Source: Desulfoglaeba alkanexedens ALDC (GTDB lineage: Bacteria; Desulfobacterota; Syntrophobacteria; Syntrophobacterales; DSM-9756). Taken from it: a stretch of 64,000 nucleotides of DNA. The notes under the pieces were generated by a model, which saw nothing but the letters and a program-made list of their open reading frames with translations, was not told where the DNA came from and made no database searches. The position numbers were made by a program, and so were the translations under genes. Below, piece after piece: positions 1-8,296 of the stretch (its first letter is position 1; each line of letters opens with the position of its first letter). Location of the stretch: NCBI RefSeq assembly GCF_005377625.1, contig NZ_CP040098.1:1288501-1352500 (forward strand), given 5' to 3'.

Positions 1-1
1 A

Positions 2-277
2 GAACCGCTCAGGGATTACGTGTTCACGCCCCATGCGCGCTTCGAAATAGAGCGACGTGGGTTGGGCGAGGAGCTTGTCCGCGGCGTGCTGGAAGCACCG
101 GGGCAGCGGTGGGACTTGCAGCCCGGAAGACATGTGTTGCAGTCAAAAATCTCGATGGGTGAACCGCCCCGGGTCTACGTACTCCGGGTGATCGTTGATG
201 TGGACAAGCAGCCGAATGAGGTGGTTACAGCGTACCGAAGCAGTAAAATAGACAAATACTGGAGGAACGAGCCATGA
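2..277 (+). CDS. DUF4258 family protein, 5' end outside the window
   Basis: The frame is open from the window edge. A GTG at 20 is the first start seen, but the codons before it also read like protein (Leu-Arg-Asp-Tyr), so the true start probably lies upstream and this copy is incomplete. The roughly 90-residue product has the small basic DUF4258 pattern (FTPHARFEIERRGL near the N-terminus, a VYVLRVIVDV strand, then VVTAYRSSKIDKYW at the end). DUF4258 proteins are predicted RelE-like toxins and often sit beside DUF2283 genes. Its stop overlaps the next ATG by four bases (ATGA), which fits translational coupling of a toxin-antitoxin-like pair. That role is inferred from family and context only. 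Confidence 0.75.
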   Translation, partial: EPLRDYVFTPHARFEIERRGLGEELVRGVLEAPGQRWDLQPGRHVLQSKISMGEPPRVYVLRVIVDVDKQPNEVVTAYRSSKIDKYWRNEP

Positions 278-474
278 AAGTTTCCTACGATCAGAGGACC
301 GACACCCTGAGCGTGGTGCTCAAAGAGGGTGTGCAGGTGTCCGAGAGCGATGAGGACAAACCGGGCGTGATCCTGGACTACGATGAGCAGGGAGATCTGA
401 TCTCGCTCGAAATTCTCGATGCGTCGAAGCGCGTCACCGACGCCCGCAAGATCGAGTACCAAGCCATGCCGTGA
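274..474 (+). CDS. DUF2283 domain protein, putative antitoxin partner
   Basis: This is a 66-residue acidic protein covering a whole DUF2283 domain: an N-terminal MKVSYDQRTDTLSVVL strand, a central GVILDYDEQGDLISLEIL core and a short C-terminal tail. DUF2283 proteins are small, widespread and of unproven function. They commonly follow DUF4258 genes, which suggests the neutralising half of a type II toxin-antitoxin-like pair. The ATG lies inside the stop of the DUF4258 gene (ATGA at 274-277). The DUF499 gene follows after 12 bases, so all three may be one transcript. Family assignment is confident; function is inference. Confidence 0.8.
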   Translation: MKVSYDQRTDTLSVVLKEGVQVSESDEDKPGVILDYDEQGDLISLEILDASKRVTDARKIEYQAMP

Positions 475-486
475 AGCGACTATAGG

Positions 487-3294
487 ATGACCGTTATGGA
501 CCCCTGGTACAAAGTTGCCACGCCACGAAAAGAGGTCCGGGAAGGACGGTCCTTCAACCCGGACGAATTCGCCATCGCCCTCGAACAGGTCGTGGCGAAG
601 ACGGCTCCCGAGGACTACCGTGACCCGAAGCAGTTCTTTGCGCGCACCTGCTTCACGAGGGCACTGCGGGAGCACGCCGGCATGGTGCTTCGAAGGCTCT
701 CGGGGAAGACCGACAACACCGCTCCGGTCCTGACCCTGATCACCCAGTTCGGCGGCGGTAAGACGCACACGCTGACCACCCTCTACCACCTCGCCACGAG
801 CGGCGAACAGGCGGCCGGCTACCCGGGGATCTCCGACCTCTTGCGCAACGCCGGCATCTCGTCGGTTCCGAAGGTGCGGGTGGGCGTGTTTGTAGGGAAC
901 GCGTGGGATCCTCAGGACGGCCGGGAGACCCCGTGGATTGACATCGCCCGCCAGCTCGCAGGCGACAAGGGCGTCGAAGCGCTGGGGACCGCCGCGAAGA
1001 CGACCCCACCGGGGACAGAGTCTATCGGGCGCGTCTTTCAGGCGGCGAACGCGCCCGTGCTCCTTCTTTTCGATGAAGTCCTCAACTTCCTCAACCGGCA
1101 TCGCGGCATGGCCGAGTCGTTCCATGCCTTCATCCAGAACCTCACGGTCGCCACCACGGGAACGACGCACGCCGTGGCGGTGATCAGCCTTCCGCGCAGC
1201 CAGGTCGAGATGACCGGCTGGGACATGCAGTGGCAGGACAAGATCACCAAGGTCGTCCGGCGCGTCGCCAAGGACCTCATCGCCAACGACGAGTCGGAGA
1301 TCAGCGAAGTTGTCCGGCGGAGGCTCTTCGAGGACCTGGGGAGTGAGCGCACCAGAAAGAACGTGGCCAAAGCCTTTGCGGACTGGTGCTTCGAACGGAG
1401 GGCGCAACTGCCGCCGGAATGGACGGCCGTGGACACGGCGGCGACGGAGGCGAAGGCGAGAGAGTTCCTCTTGCGGCGATTCGAGGCCTGCTACCCCTTC
1501 CATCCGGCCACCCTCTCCGTATTCCAACGCAAGTGGCAGGCGCTGTCGCAGTACCAGCAGACGCGCGGCACACTGGCGATGCTGGCCCAATGGATTGTTT
1601 GGGCCTATCGGGACGGATTTACCTCCGCCCGGCGCGAGCCGCTAATCACCCTTGGGTCTGCCCCCCTTCACGATATGGGGTTCCGCAGCACGATCCTCGG
1701 CCAACTGGGGGAGTCCCGACTCGTTGCGGCCATCGACGCGGACATCGCTGGCGAACAAGCCCACGCGAAGGCGCTGGACGCCGACACGAAAGGGCCGCTT
1801 CGCGACATCCATCGTCGTGTAGGAACGGCGATCCTCTTTGAGTCCTCCGGCGGACAGACAGACAAGGTTGCGCACCTCCCGGAGCTTCGCTTCGCCCTCG
1901 GCGAGCCGGAGGTGGACACGACCTCGGTGGATAACGCCGCGTTTGCCCTGGAGGACAAGTCCTACTTCATTCGCAAGGTGGGCTCCGATGGGTTCAAGAT
2001 CGGCCACCAGCCTACGCTGAGGAAGGTAGTCAACGACCGGCGGGCGTCACTGGACGAAGAGTCCGAGATCAAGCCCGCCATTCGCAAGCTCGTCGAGGAT
2101 GAATTCCGCCGAGGAGCCAGTATTCCCGTTTTGCCGTTTCCCAACGACGGCGCGGAAGTCCCGGACACGCCAAGGTTGACGCTCGTGATCACCGCGCCGG
2201 AGGCCGAGTGGACCGGCGGCGGCTCGTTGCGGAGCCAGATCGCGGAATGGACCAGGCAGCGCGGCAAGTCCCCGCGCCTCTACCCGGGATCGCTCGTGTG
2301 GTGCATCAAGAAGCCGGGCCGGGACCTGCGCGAGAAGGTGGAGCTGTGGCTCGCCTGGGAGCGAGTCGACCGTGAAGTGACGGACGGAACGCTGGGAGGC
2401 GATTTCGACCGGACGGATCGCACCGATCTGCATTCGAAGGTCAAGGCCGCAAAGGAGGCCGCCAAGGACGAGGTCTGGGGCGGCTATCGGTTCGCGGTGA
2501 TCGCCGACCACCAGGAGGCCGACGGCCTCAAGACCATCGACCTCGGAGCCGGTCACTCCTCAAGCGGCGAGACCTTGTGCGGCAGGGTCATCGCTGCACT
2601 CAAATCAGAGGCGCTGCTCAACGAGTCCGTCGGCGCCGGCTACATTGACCGGAACTGGCCGCCGGCGCTGAAGGAATCGGGGGCGTGGCCGCTCACAAGC
2701 CTGCGGCAAAGTTTCCTGAACGGCTCGTTGACGCGGCTGCTCGATCCCGACACCACCCTGCGGGGGAAGATCGTCGAGTTCGTCGGAAAGGGCGATTTCG
2801 GACTCGCCTCGGGCCAGAAGGCAGATGGAACCTACGAACGGGTCTGGTTCCAGGAACCGGTCAGCGCGGATGAGGTGGCCTTCGAATCCGGCGTCTTCCT
2901 GCTGACGAAGGCCAAGGCGCAGGCTCTCAAGGCCGGTGTCCATGCGCCTCCCCCCGGACCAAAATCGCAAGCGGGCCAACCGTTGCCAAGTCCGGGGTAC
3001 GGTCCCCAAACCAGCCCTGGCCCAGGACCAGGCTACGAAACCGAGCCCAGCCCGAGTCCCCTGTCGGGCACGGAGCAGAAGACCATCCGGCTGGTCGGTA
3101 CCGTGCCGCCCGAACTGTGGAATCGGCTGGGGACGAAACTCCTGCCGAAGCTCCGCTCGGGCTCCGACCTCAAGGTCGGTGTCGATTTCTCCGTGACAGT
3201 CAACCGCGATGTGGCGACAAGCCTGACGTCGGACCTACGTCAGATCCTTGATGACCTGGGTATCAAGGGCCAAGTACAGATCCGCGACGCCTGA
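487..3294 (+). CDS. DUF499 domain AAA-like ATPase, likely defence-island protein
   Basis: This 935-residue protein begins with the conserved DUF499 opening (PWYKVATPRKEVREGRSF). It has a Walker A motif FGGGKTHT near residue 88 and a Walker B LLLFDEVLNF near 190. A Pro/Gly-rich linker near 820-855 separates a small C-terminal domain. DUF499 proteins are large ATPases found beside DUF1156-type DNA methyltransferases, helicases and nucleases in predicted anti-phage loci. None of those partners lies to the right, where an opposite-strand hypothetical gene follows, so any partners are left of the window. An ATG at 496 is an alternative start. The biochemical activity is unknown; ATP binding is well supported by motif. 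Confidence 0.85.
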   Translation: MTVMDPWYKVATPRKEVREGRSFNPDEFAIALEQVVAKTAPEDYRDPKQFFARTCFTRALREHAGMVLRRLSGKTDNTAPVLTLITQFGGGKTHTLTTLYHLATSGEQAAGYPGISDLLRNAGISSVPKVRVGVFVGNAWDPQDGRETPWIDIARQLAGDKGVEALGTAAKTTPPGTESIGRVFQAANAPVLLLFDEVLNFLNRHRGMAESFHAFIQNLTVATTGTTHAVAVISLPRSQVEMTGWDMQWQDKITKVVRRVAKDLIANDESEISEVVRRRLFEDLGSERTRKNVAKAFADWCFERRAQLPPEWTAVDTAATEAKAREFLLRRFEACYPFHPATLSVFQRKWQALSQYQQTRGTLAMLAQWIVWAYRDGFTSARREPLITLGSAPLHDMGFRSTILGQLGESRLVAAIDADIAGEQAHAKALDADTKGPLRDIHRRVGTAILFESSGGQTDKVAHLPELRFALGEPEVDTTSVDNAAFALEDKSYFIRKVGSDGFKIGHQPTLRKVVNDRRASLDEESEIKPAIRKLVEDEFRRGASIPVLPFPNDGAEVPDTPRLTLVITAPEAEWTGGGSLRSQIAEWTRQRGKSPRLYPGSLVWCIKKPGRDLREKVELWLAWERVDREVTDGTLGGDFDRTDRTDLHSKVKAAKEAAKDEVWGGYRFAVIADHQEADGLKTIDLGAGHSSSGETLCGRVIAALKSEALLNESVGAGYIDRNWPPALKESGAWPLTSLRQSFLNGSLTRLLDPDTTLRGKIVEFVGKGDFGLASGQKADGTYERVWFQEPVSADEVAFESGVFLLTKAKAQALKAGVHAPPPGPKSQAGQPLPSPGYGPQTSPGPGPGYETEPSPSPLSGTEQKTIRLVGTVPPELWNRLGTKLLPKLRSGSDLKVGVDFSVTVNRDVATSLTSDLRQILDDLGIKGQVQIRDA

Positions 3295-3367
3295 TGGGCT
3301 TGAACGCTGGTTACCGATGAAGGTAGTGTCCCTCGGTTCCTCCTCGCACACGCGGCTGGCATGCGGA

Positions 3368-3634
3368 TCAACCGAAAAACTCCATGATTTTCGATTCCAA
3401 CAGCGACCAGGGGATGTAGACGGGTTTTTTTTGGATCGTGATATGGACCGAGCCATCTTTGACCCAGTACCGGCCCTGGACTCCGAAAACGGAAAAGCTT
3501 CCCCCGTTTCGGTCCCCGGAAAAGCGACCACCGTTTTCGTGGACGATGATTTTTTCCGCTCGTTCGAGGAAGGTTTTTATGCTGCCTTTGAGTTCCACCT
3601 CAAAGGATCGCAGGGGTTTTGCTGTGCCTTGCAT
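3368..3634 (-). CDS. Small hypothetical protein
   Basis: I do not recognise a family. The 88-residue product (from MQGTAKPLRSF) is soluble, with no signal or membrane segment, and has a compact alternating pattern: FEVELKGSIKTFLERAEKII, then RYWVKDGSVHITIQ, ending ESKIMEFFG. The ATG at 3634 has a GGGAG a few bases upstream and is preferred. In-frame ATGs at 3715 and 3709 would add a less protein-like N-terminus. The gene converges with the DUF499 gene and lies downstream of the GT2 synthase on the same strand, with about 140 bases between. Codon use matches real genes of the window. Confidence 0.5.
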   Translation of the reverse strand: MQGTAKPLRSFEVELKGSIKTFLERAEKIIVHENGGRFSGDRNGGSFSVFGVQGRYWVKDGSVHITIQKKPVYIPWSLLESKIMEFFG

Positions 3635-3774
3635 TGACTCCCGCTCGGTATTGATGAGCTGCACGCAGTGCGACGCACCGCCTCTGCTCGCGAAAACGAT
3701 TCCTTTCATCCCCATATGGCAGGCCTATGACTTTCGTATCTCATTGTCATGTCATAAGGATGACAGGCCGCTGT

Positions 3775-6522
3775 TCACCGCCGTTTCACCGTTTCAGTGT
3801 ATGCCATCGAACGGTTAACCGCCGGAAACGGTGGCAGGTACGAGGGAACGGGAACAGCCGGGGACTTTTCCCCTTCTGCAGGGACGACGGCCGGTACCGG
3901 CCGAGCCCTTTCAGCACCGCGTTTCGGCCTGCCGAAAAGGCCGGCCGGCAGGCCGGGAAACCCGCTGATCAGCGAAACCACGAGCGCCGCCAAATAGGGA
4001 ATGGACTGGATGACGAGAACCGCCGTCCACATGTGAAGGTCCGGCGTGATGAACGCCTGCTGGTCGGCGATGGCTCCCGCCGCCAGGAGCAGCGCGACGA
4101 GCATGAGGGTCTCTTCACGGGCCGCATGAATGGCCCGAAGGACCGCATGGGTGTCCGCCATCTTGGGAGTGCGGAAAAACGGCTTGTCCTTGGTGAAAAC
4201 CCCCAGCCAAACCGCCTTGGCGATGGTATGGGAAAGTCCGAGGCCCGCCAGGGCGGCCGCGAAGGTCTGGGCGATCGTCGCATGGACCCGGGTCCGGTAG
4301 AGATAGATGAGCTTCCCCAGCTTGAAGGCGAAAAGGGCTAGCGGAAGGATGGAAAACTCCATCATGGGCGGATCCACCCGCTTCGGAGCGACGACCATGG
4401 CCAGCGACCAGCAGAGCGCGCCGATATTGAACAGCAAACAGGCGCCGTCGGCCATCCAGGGAAGCCAGCCGCCGATGAAATGGTAGCGCTGCCCCCAGGT
4501 GAGGCGGCTCGGACGAAGCCCCAGGAGCACTCCCGCGTGCCTGCGAAGGATCTGGACCGCCCCGTAGGCCCATCGAAACCGCTGCTTTTTGTAATCGATG
4601 AAAGTATCCGGCATGAGGCCCTTGCCGTAACTCCACGGGATGTAGACAGCCTCGTGGCCGTGCTCGAACACGCGAAGGCCCAGTTCCGCATCTTCGGTGA
4701 TACACCATTCGCCCCAGCCGCCGATCGCTTCCAGAACCGATCGCCGGATCATGGTCATGGTGCCGTGCTCGATGATGGCGTTCCGGTCGTTCCGAGTGAC
4801 CATCCCGATCAAGAAGAAACCCTGGTATTCCGCGTAACACATGGCCTTGAAGGCGTTCGCCCGGTCGTCCCGGTAATCCTGGGGCGCCTGGACAACCGCG
4901 ACCCTGGCATTGGAAAACTGGGGCACCAGATCCCGCAGCCAATCCGCATCCACCGTGTAGTCGCTGTCGATGACAGCGATTACTTCCGCTGCCGGATCGG
5001 TCCGGGCCAAAGCGAAGTTTAAGGCGCCCGCCTTGAATCCCGCCAGCGGATCGACGTGGAAGAAGCGGAACCGGTCGCCGAGACGCGAACAATGGGCTTC
5101 CACCGGCCGCCACACCTCGGGATCCTTGGTGTTGTTGTCGATGACCAAGACTTCGTACGTAGGATAATTCAATCGAGCGAGAGCGTTCAGCGTTTCGATC
5201 ACCATATCCGGCGGCTCATTGTAAGTAGGGACATGGATCGAAACCATGGGGAGGGCTCTTTCTTCCAAGGTGAGCGGGTGAAAAGGCCGGCGCCGATCGC
5301 GAACCCAAAGCGCTTCAGCCCATTCGTGGGCTTCGGTCAGAAGCACCACGATGACTCCGATCATGCCAGCCATCATGAGGCTCCCGACCACGATGGTAGT
5401 CATCGTCAGGTACTGGTCGGTAACCTGGTAGACGATGAGCACGGCGACGGTGGCCGCCGCATACGCGATGATCGCCAGGAAGCTCCTTCCACGATTTTCC
5501 AACGTTCCGCTGTCCAGTAGAAGCACCGAAAGGGTGATTCCTGCGATGAGCACGGATATCGCCGCCAGGACCCGCCAGTTCGGAATGGCGACAATCGGCT
5601 CGGTGAACGGAAACTTGGGCTTCCGATAGACGTCGTACACACCCCAGTACGCCCCCACGGCCCCTTCCGTGTCCCGTTTCCAAGGCTGATCGAAGGCCTC
5701 CATCACGTAGTAGATGTAGTTTTCCCTTTCAGCCCGGGCCAGAAACCTGCGGAGAAAGACCGCTTCGTTGGCTTCCGAAGCCACCGCCTGGTGGCGGATA
5801 CGCCCGTTGCTGGGCCAGCCGACTTCCGCGATCACGATGGGTTTGCGCGGAAACTTGGCTTTCAGCTCGGCCAAGCGCTCATCGATATAATCCACCGCCC
5901 TTTCCACAGGTACGCCTTCCCAGTACGGAAGCATGTGGACCGCCAGGTAATCCACGTGATCGGCCAGTTCCGGATATTTCAGCCAGACATGCCAGGGTTC
6001 GGCGGTGCTCACCGGGACGCCCACCGCTTTCCGAACCCGGTCCAAGTAGCCGATCAACCGCTCGACCGGGATCTCTTCGCGCAGGAGCACTTCGTTTCCC
6101 ACGATAATTCGGACGACGTTGTTTAGGTTGGAACCGGCCACCTTCAGGAGCGTTTTGATTTCCCGTTCATTTTTTTCCAAGTCCTTATCGATCCAGCACC
6201 CGAGAGCCACGTTGATCCCGTGCTTTCGCGCCAGTTCCGGAATTTTCGTGTACACGTCGGCCTCCAGCGTGTACGTCCTCACCGCGTTGGTCTTTCCCGC
6301 CAGAAGAGCCAGATCCGCATCCACCTCTTCCAGGCTCGGGTAGTCCCGGGTCAAGGGGCTGTCGTCGGCTCTCAGGGGCGAAAAGGAGAACCCCTGGATC
6401 CGCTTCGGCCACACGGGTTCTTCTTCCGGTCGGTTCGCGTAGGCCCAAAGGCCCACGGTGAGGATCGCTATGGACAGACCGATGAGAATGTTGGCTCGCG
6501 TCATATCGCTATTTCGTTTCAT
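3775..6522 (-). CDS. GH17-like/GT2 fusion: membrane beta-glucan-type synthase
   Basis: This 915-residue membrane protein has two parts. After an N-terminal membrane anchor, residues ~35-320 resemble a GH17 (beta-1,3-glucanase/transferase) barrel, with an EVGWPSNG strand end and YYVMEAFDQPWK. After membrane segments comes a processive GT2 domain with HVPTYNEP, DSDYTVDADW (DXD-type), TEDAELG and KQRFRW (QxxRW), followed by more membrane helices and a Pro-rich tail. The arrangement resembles NdvB/beta-(1,3)-glucosyltransferase-type synthases and suggests an exported or cyclic beta-glucan that the GH17-like part may trim or transglycosylate. The ATG at 6522 follows AAGGA; ATG 6504 is an alternative. 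The product identity is inference. Confidence 0.85.
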   Translation of the reverse strand: MKRNSDMTRANILIGLSIAILTVGLWAYANRPEEEPVWPKRIQGFSFSPLRADDSPLTRDYPSLEEVDADLALLAGKTNAVRTYTLEADVYTKIPELARKHGINVALGCWIDKDLEKNEREIKTLLKVAGSNLNNVVRIIVGNEVLLREEIPVERLIGYLDRVRKAVGVPVSTAEPWHVWLKYPELADHVDYLAVHMLPYWEGVPVERAVDYIDERLAELKAKFPRKPIVIAEVGWPSNGRIRHQAVASEANEAVFLRRFLARAERENYIYYVMEAFDQPWKRDTEGAVGAYWGVYDVYRKPKFPFTEPIVAIPNWRVLAAISVLIAGITLSVLLLDSGTLENRGRSFLAIIAYAAATVAVLIVYQVTDQYLTMTTIVVGSLMMAGMIGVIVVLLTEAHEWAEALWVRDRRRPFHPLTLEERALPMVSIHVPTYNEPPDMVIETLNALARLNYPTYEVLVIDNNTKDPEVWRPVEAHCSRLGDRFRFFHVDPLAGFKAGALNFALARTDPAAEVIAVIDSDYTVDADWLRDLVPQFSNARVAVVQAPQDYRDDRANAFKAMCYAEYQGFFLIGMVTRNDRNAIIEHGTMTMIRRSVLEAIGGWGEWCITEDAELGLRVFEHGHEAVYIPWSYGKGLMPDTFIDYKKQRFRWAYGAVQILRRHAGVLLGLRPSRLTWGQRYHFIGGWLPWMADGACLLFNIGALCWSLAMVVAPKRVDPPMMEFSILPLALFAFKLGKLIYLYRTRVHATIAQTFAAALAGLGLSHTIAKAVWLGVFTKDKPFFRTPKMADTHAVLRAIHAAREETLMLVALLLAAGAIADQQAFITPDLHMWTAVLVIQSIPYLAALVVSLISGFPGLPAGLFGRPKRGAERARPVPAVVPAEGEKSPAVPVPSYLPPFPAVNRSMAYTETVKRR

Positions 6523-6929
6523 GGTCTCGGTATCCTTGAAAGATGAAGTCTTCCTGTCCCGGAAACACGCACGTTTCATGCTTTTGACGGCTGTTCCCGC
6601 ACCGCGCAGGTCTTCGATGAATGCAAAAGCCTCTCCACATGAGCACTTATCGTGAAAAATCAACGCCCTCGCCGCGGATTCGTCGGTCACGGCCTATCCA
6701 AAAGACTTTCCCGTGCTGGACTCCTCCGGCATTCAGCCTCGGCACTCTAAGACAAACCATCCCTTCAAACAAGTCAAAGCCGGCCCCATGCCGCCGGCGC
6801 CCAAGCCCACCGGATTCCGGCCCTGGCCGGTTTGCCGTATCATTGGATCATTCATTATCGGTGCCGCAATCATTCGTTTGATGCCGCAACCCTCATGCGG
6901 CGCACAGGTGAATCCACCCTGCAGCCCGC
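6523..6929. other. Intergenic region with hairpin after the gtrA-type gene
   Basis: No convincing gene lies here, although a reading frame runs on upstream of the GT2 synthase start without a ribosome binding site. A hairpin with a 6-bp stem (GCCGCA 6883-6888 pairing TGCGGC 6896-6901) sits just past the stop of the GtrA gene. It could end the minus-strand glycosyltransferase transcript, but no U-run is visible. The promoter of the synthase gene should lie between 6523 and about 6700; I cannot pick out clear boxes. Confidence 0.4.
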
Positions 6930-7337
6930 TCAACTCACCGCCGCCGTCCGGAACACCAGGAACTTGGAAGCAAGAAAGTTCACCAGCAGTCCGGCGAGGG
7001 ATCCGGCGGCGACACCGAGGAAGAGATATGACGACACCAGTTGCGAACCATGCACACAGAGGGCATACACCCCGTAATTGACGGCGCCACCCATTGCGTT
7101 GACCGTCACGTAAAGACCCCATTGCCGGGCTCTTGCACGATGCGCCACGGAAGATCTGAATGTGAACCGGCGGTTTAAAGCCCAGGTGGCGGTCGCCGCA
7201 ACAAGGAAGGATAAGACCCTAGAATCGTAAGGGCCGCCGGAAAAAACCTCGACCATGACGTGAAGCGTCCCGGCGTCCACCACGAAGCCGATGGTCCCCA
7301 CCATGCAGAAGCGAAGAAACTGTGCGGAAAACGTCAT
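6930..7337 (-). CDS. GtrA-like small membrane protein
   Basis: This 135-residue protein has four predicted membrane helices and the GtrA signature: FLRFCMVGTIGFVVDAG at the start, NRRFTFRS after helix two, and NFLASKFLVF at the end. GtrA-like proteins are thought to flip or position polyprenyl-phosphate-linked sugars for periplasmic transfer to polysaccharide, LPS or teichoic acids. The ATG overlaps the stop of the upstream GT2 gene by four bases (ATGA, 7334-7337), matching the classic pairing of a DPM-like GT2 that loads the lipid with a GtrA flippase. Confidence 0.88.
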   Translation of the reverse strand: MTFSAQFLRFCMVGTIGFVVDAGTLHVMVEVFSGGPYDSRVLSFLVAATATWALNRRFTFRSSVAHRARARQWGLYVTVNAMGGAVNYGVYALCVHGSQLVSSYLFLGVAAGSLAGLLVNFLASKFLVFRTAAVS

Positions 7338-8296
7338 GCCGAGTCTTTTCCGTTACCCACCGCCGGGACCGACAGGTAAAACAGCCGCTTCATTTCCAGC
7401 CGGCCCCTCGTCACTGTATCCAGGATGAATCCCGCAGTAAGGCTGAGAAACGCCAGCAGCATCATGCCCGTGGAAAGAATCGCCGTGGGAAATCTCGGCA
7501 CCAGCCCCGTTTTGAGGTAGGTGACCACAATGGGTACGGCGAGCGCCAACGATGTGGAAGCCAGCGCTCCGAAAACGAGCATGAAAAAGGCGAGCGGCCG
7601 TTCTTCGCGAAAGAGTGTGAGAATCATCATCAGAATGCGCCAGCCGTCTCGGTAGGTGCGGAGCTTGCTCGTCGAGCCCTCGGGACGTGATCGATAGGGG
7701 GTTTCGATCTCCGCAATCGGCATCCTGAGTTCCAGCGCGTGCACCGTGAGTTCCGTTTCGGTCTCGAAACCCTGGGCGAGCGCCGGGAAGGACTTGACGA
7801 ACCGCCTCGAAAAGACACGGTATCCCGAAAGCATGTCCGTGAAGGTGCGCCCGAAAAGCAGCGCCACGCACCGGGTGAGCAGGCGGTTTCCCAGCTTGTG
7901 GCCCGCCCGGAATGCAGTGGTTTCGAAGCGCCCGAAGCGTGTTCCGACCACCATGTCGAGCTGTTCGTCCAACAGTTTGCTCACCAGGACGGGAGCACTC
8001 GAGGCGTCGTAGGTATCGTCGCCGTCCACCAACACATAAACGTCGGCATCGATATCGGCAAACATGCGCCGCACCACGTTCCCCTTACCCTGCTGAATGA
8101 CGCTTCGGACCACGGCACCGGCTTCGCGTGCCACCAAAGCGGTCCCGTCCGACGAGTTGTTGTCATACACGTACACCTCGGCCCCGGGAAGAGACTCCTT
8201 GAAATCCCGGATTACCGCAGCGATCGACCGGGCTTCGTTGTAGCAGGGAACGAGGACGGCCAGGCGGTAGGGACTGAATGGTTTGCGATGGTTCAT
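7334..8296 (-). CDS. Family 2 glycosyltransferase, polyprenyl-phosphate sugar synthase type
   Basis: This 320-residue protein has an N-terminal GT-A domain with LAVLVPCYNEARSI, the DNNSSDG loop and VDGDDTYD for metal and nucleotide-sugar binding. Two C-terminal membrane helices follow (around FFMLVFGALASTSLALAV and AILSTGMMLLAFLSL). This is the layout of dolichyl/undecaprenyl-phosphate glucosyl- or mannosyltransferases, which load a sugar onto the lipid carrier at the cytoplasmic face. The ATG at 8296 is fixed by its ATGA overlap with the stop of the GT-C gene. The GtrA gene follows with a second ATGA overlap, so the three genes are coupled. The sugar cannot be told from sequence. Confidence 0.85.
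   Translation of the reverse strand: MNHRKPFSPYRLAVLVPCYNEARSIAAVIRDFKESLPGAEVYVYDNNSSDGTALVAREAGAVVRSVIQQGKGNVVRRMFADIDADVYVLVDGDDTYDASSAPVLVSKLLDEQLDMVVGTRFGRFETTAFRAGHKLGNRLLTRCVALLFGRTFTDMLSGYRVFSRRFVKSFPALAQGFETETELTVHALELRMPIAEIETPYRSRPEGSTSKLRTYRDGWRILMMILTLFREERPLAFFMLVFGALASTSLALAVPIVVTYLKTGLVPRFPTAILSTGMMLLAFLSLTAGFILDTVTRGRLEMKRLFYLSVPAVGNGKDSA

Noticed and set aside
175..1590. Long minus-strand open frame opposite the DUF499 gene
   Set aside because: It is antisense to a strongly coding frame with motifs; its translation is low-complexity Arg/Gly/Leu and fits no family. The same applies to 10405-11616 (+), 17894-19300 (+), 24312-25502 (+), 34195-35280 (-), 36228-37280 (-), 53340-54896 (+), 56047-57360 (+) and 58318-59385 (+).
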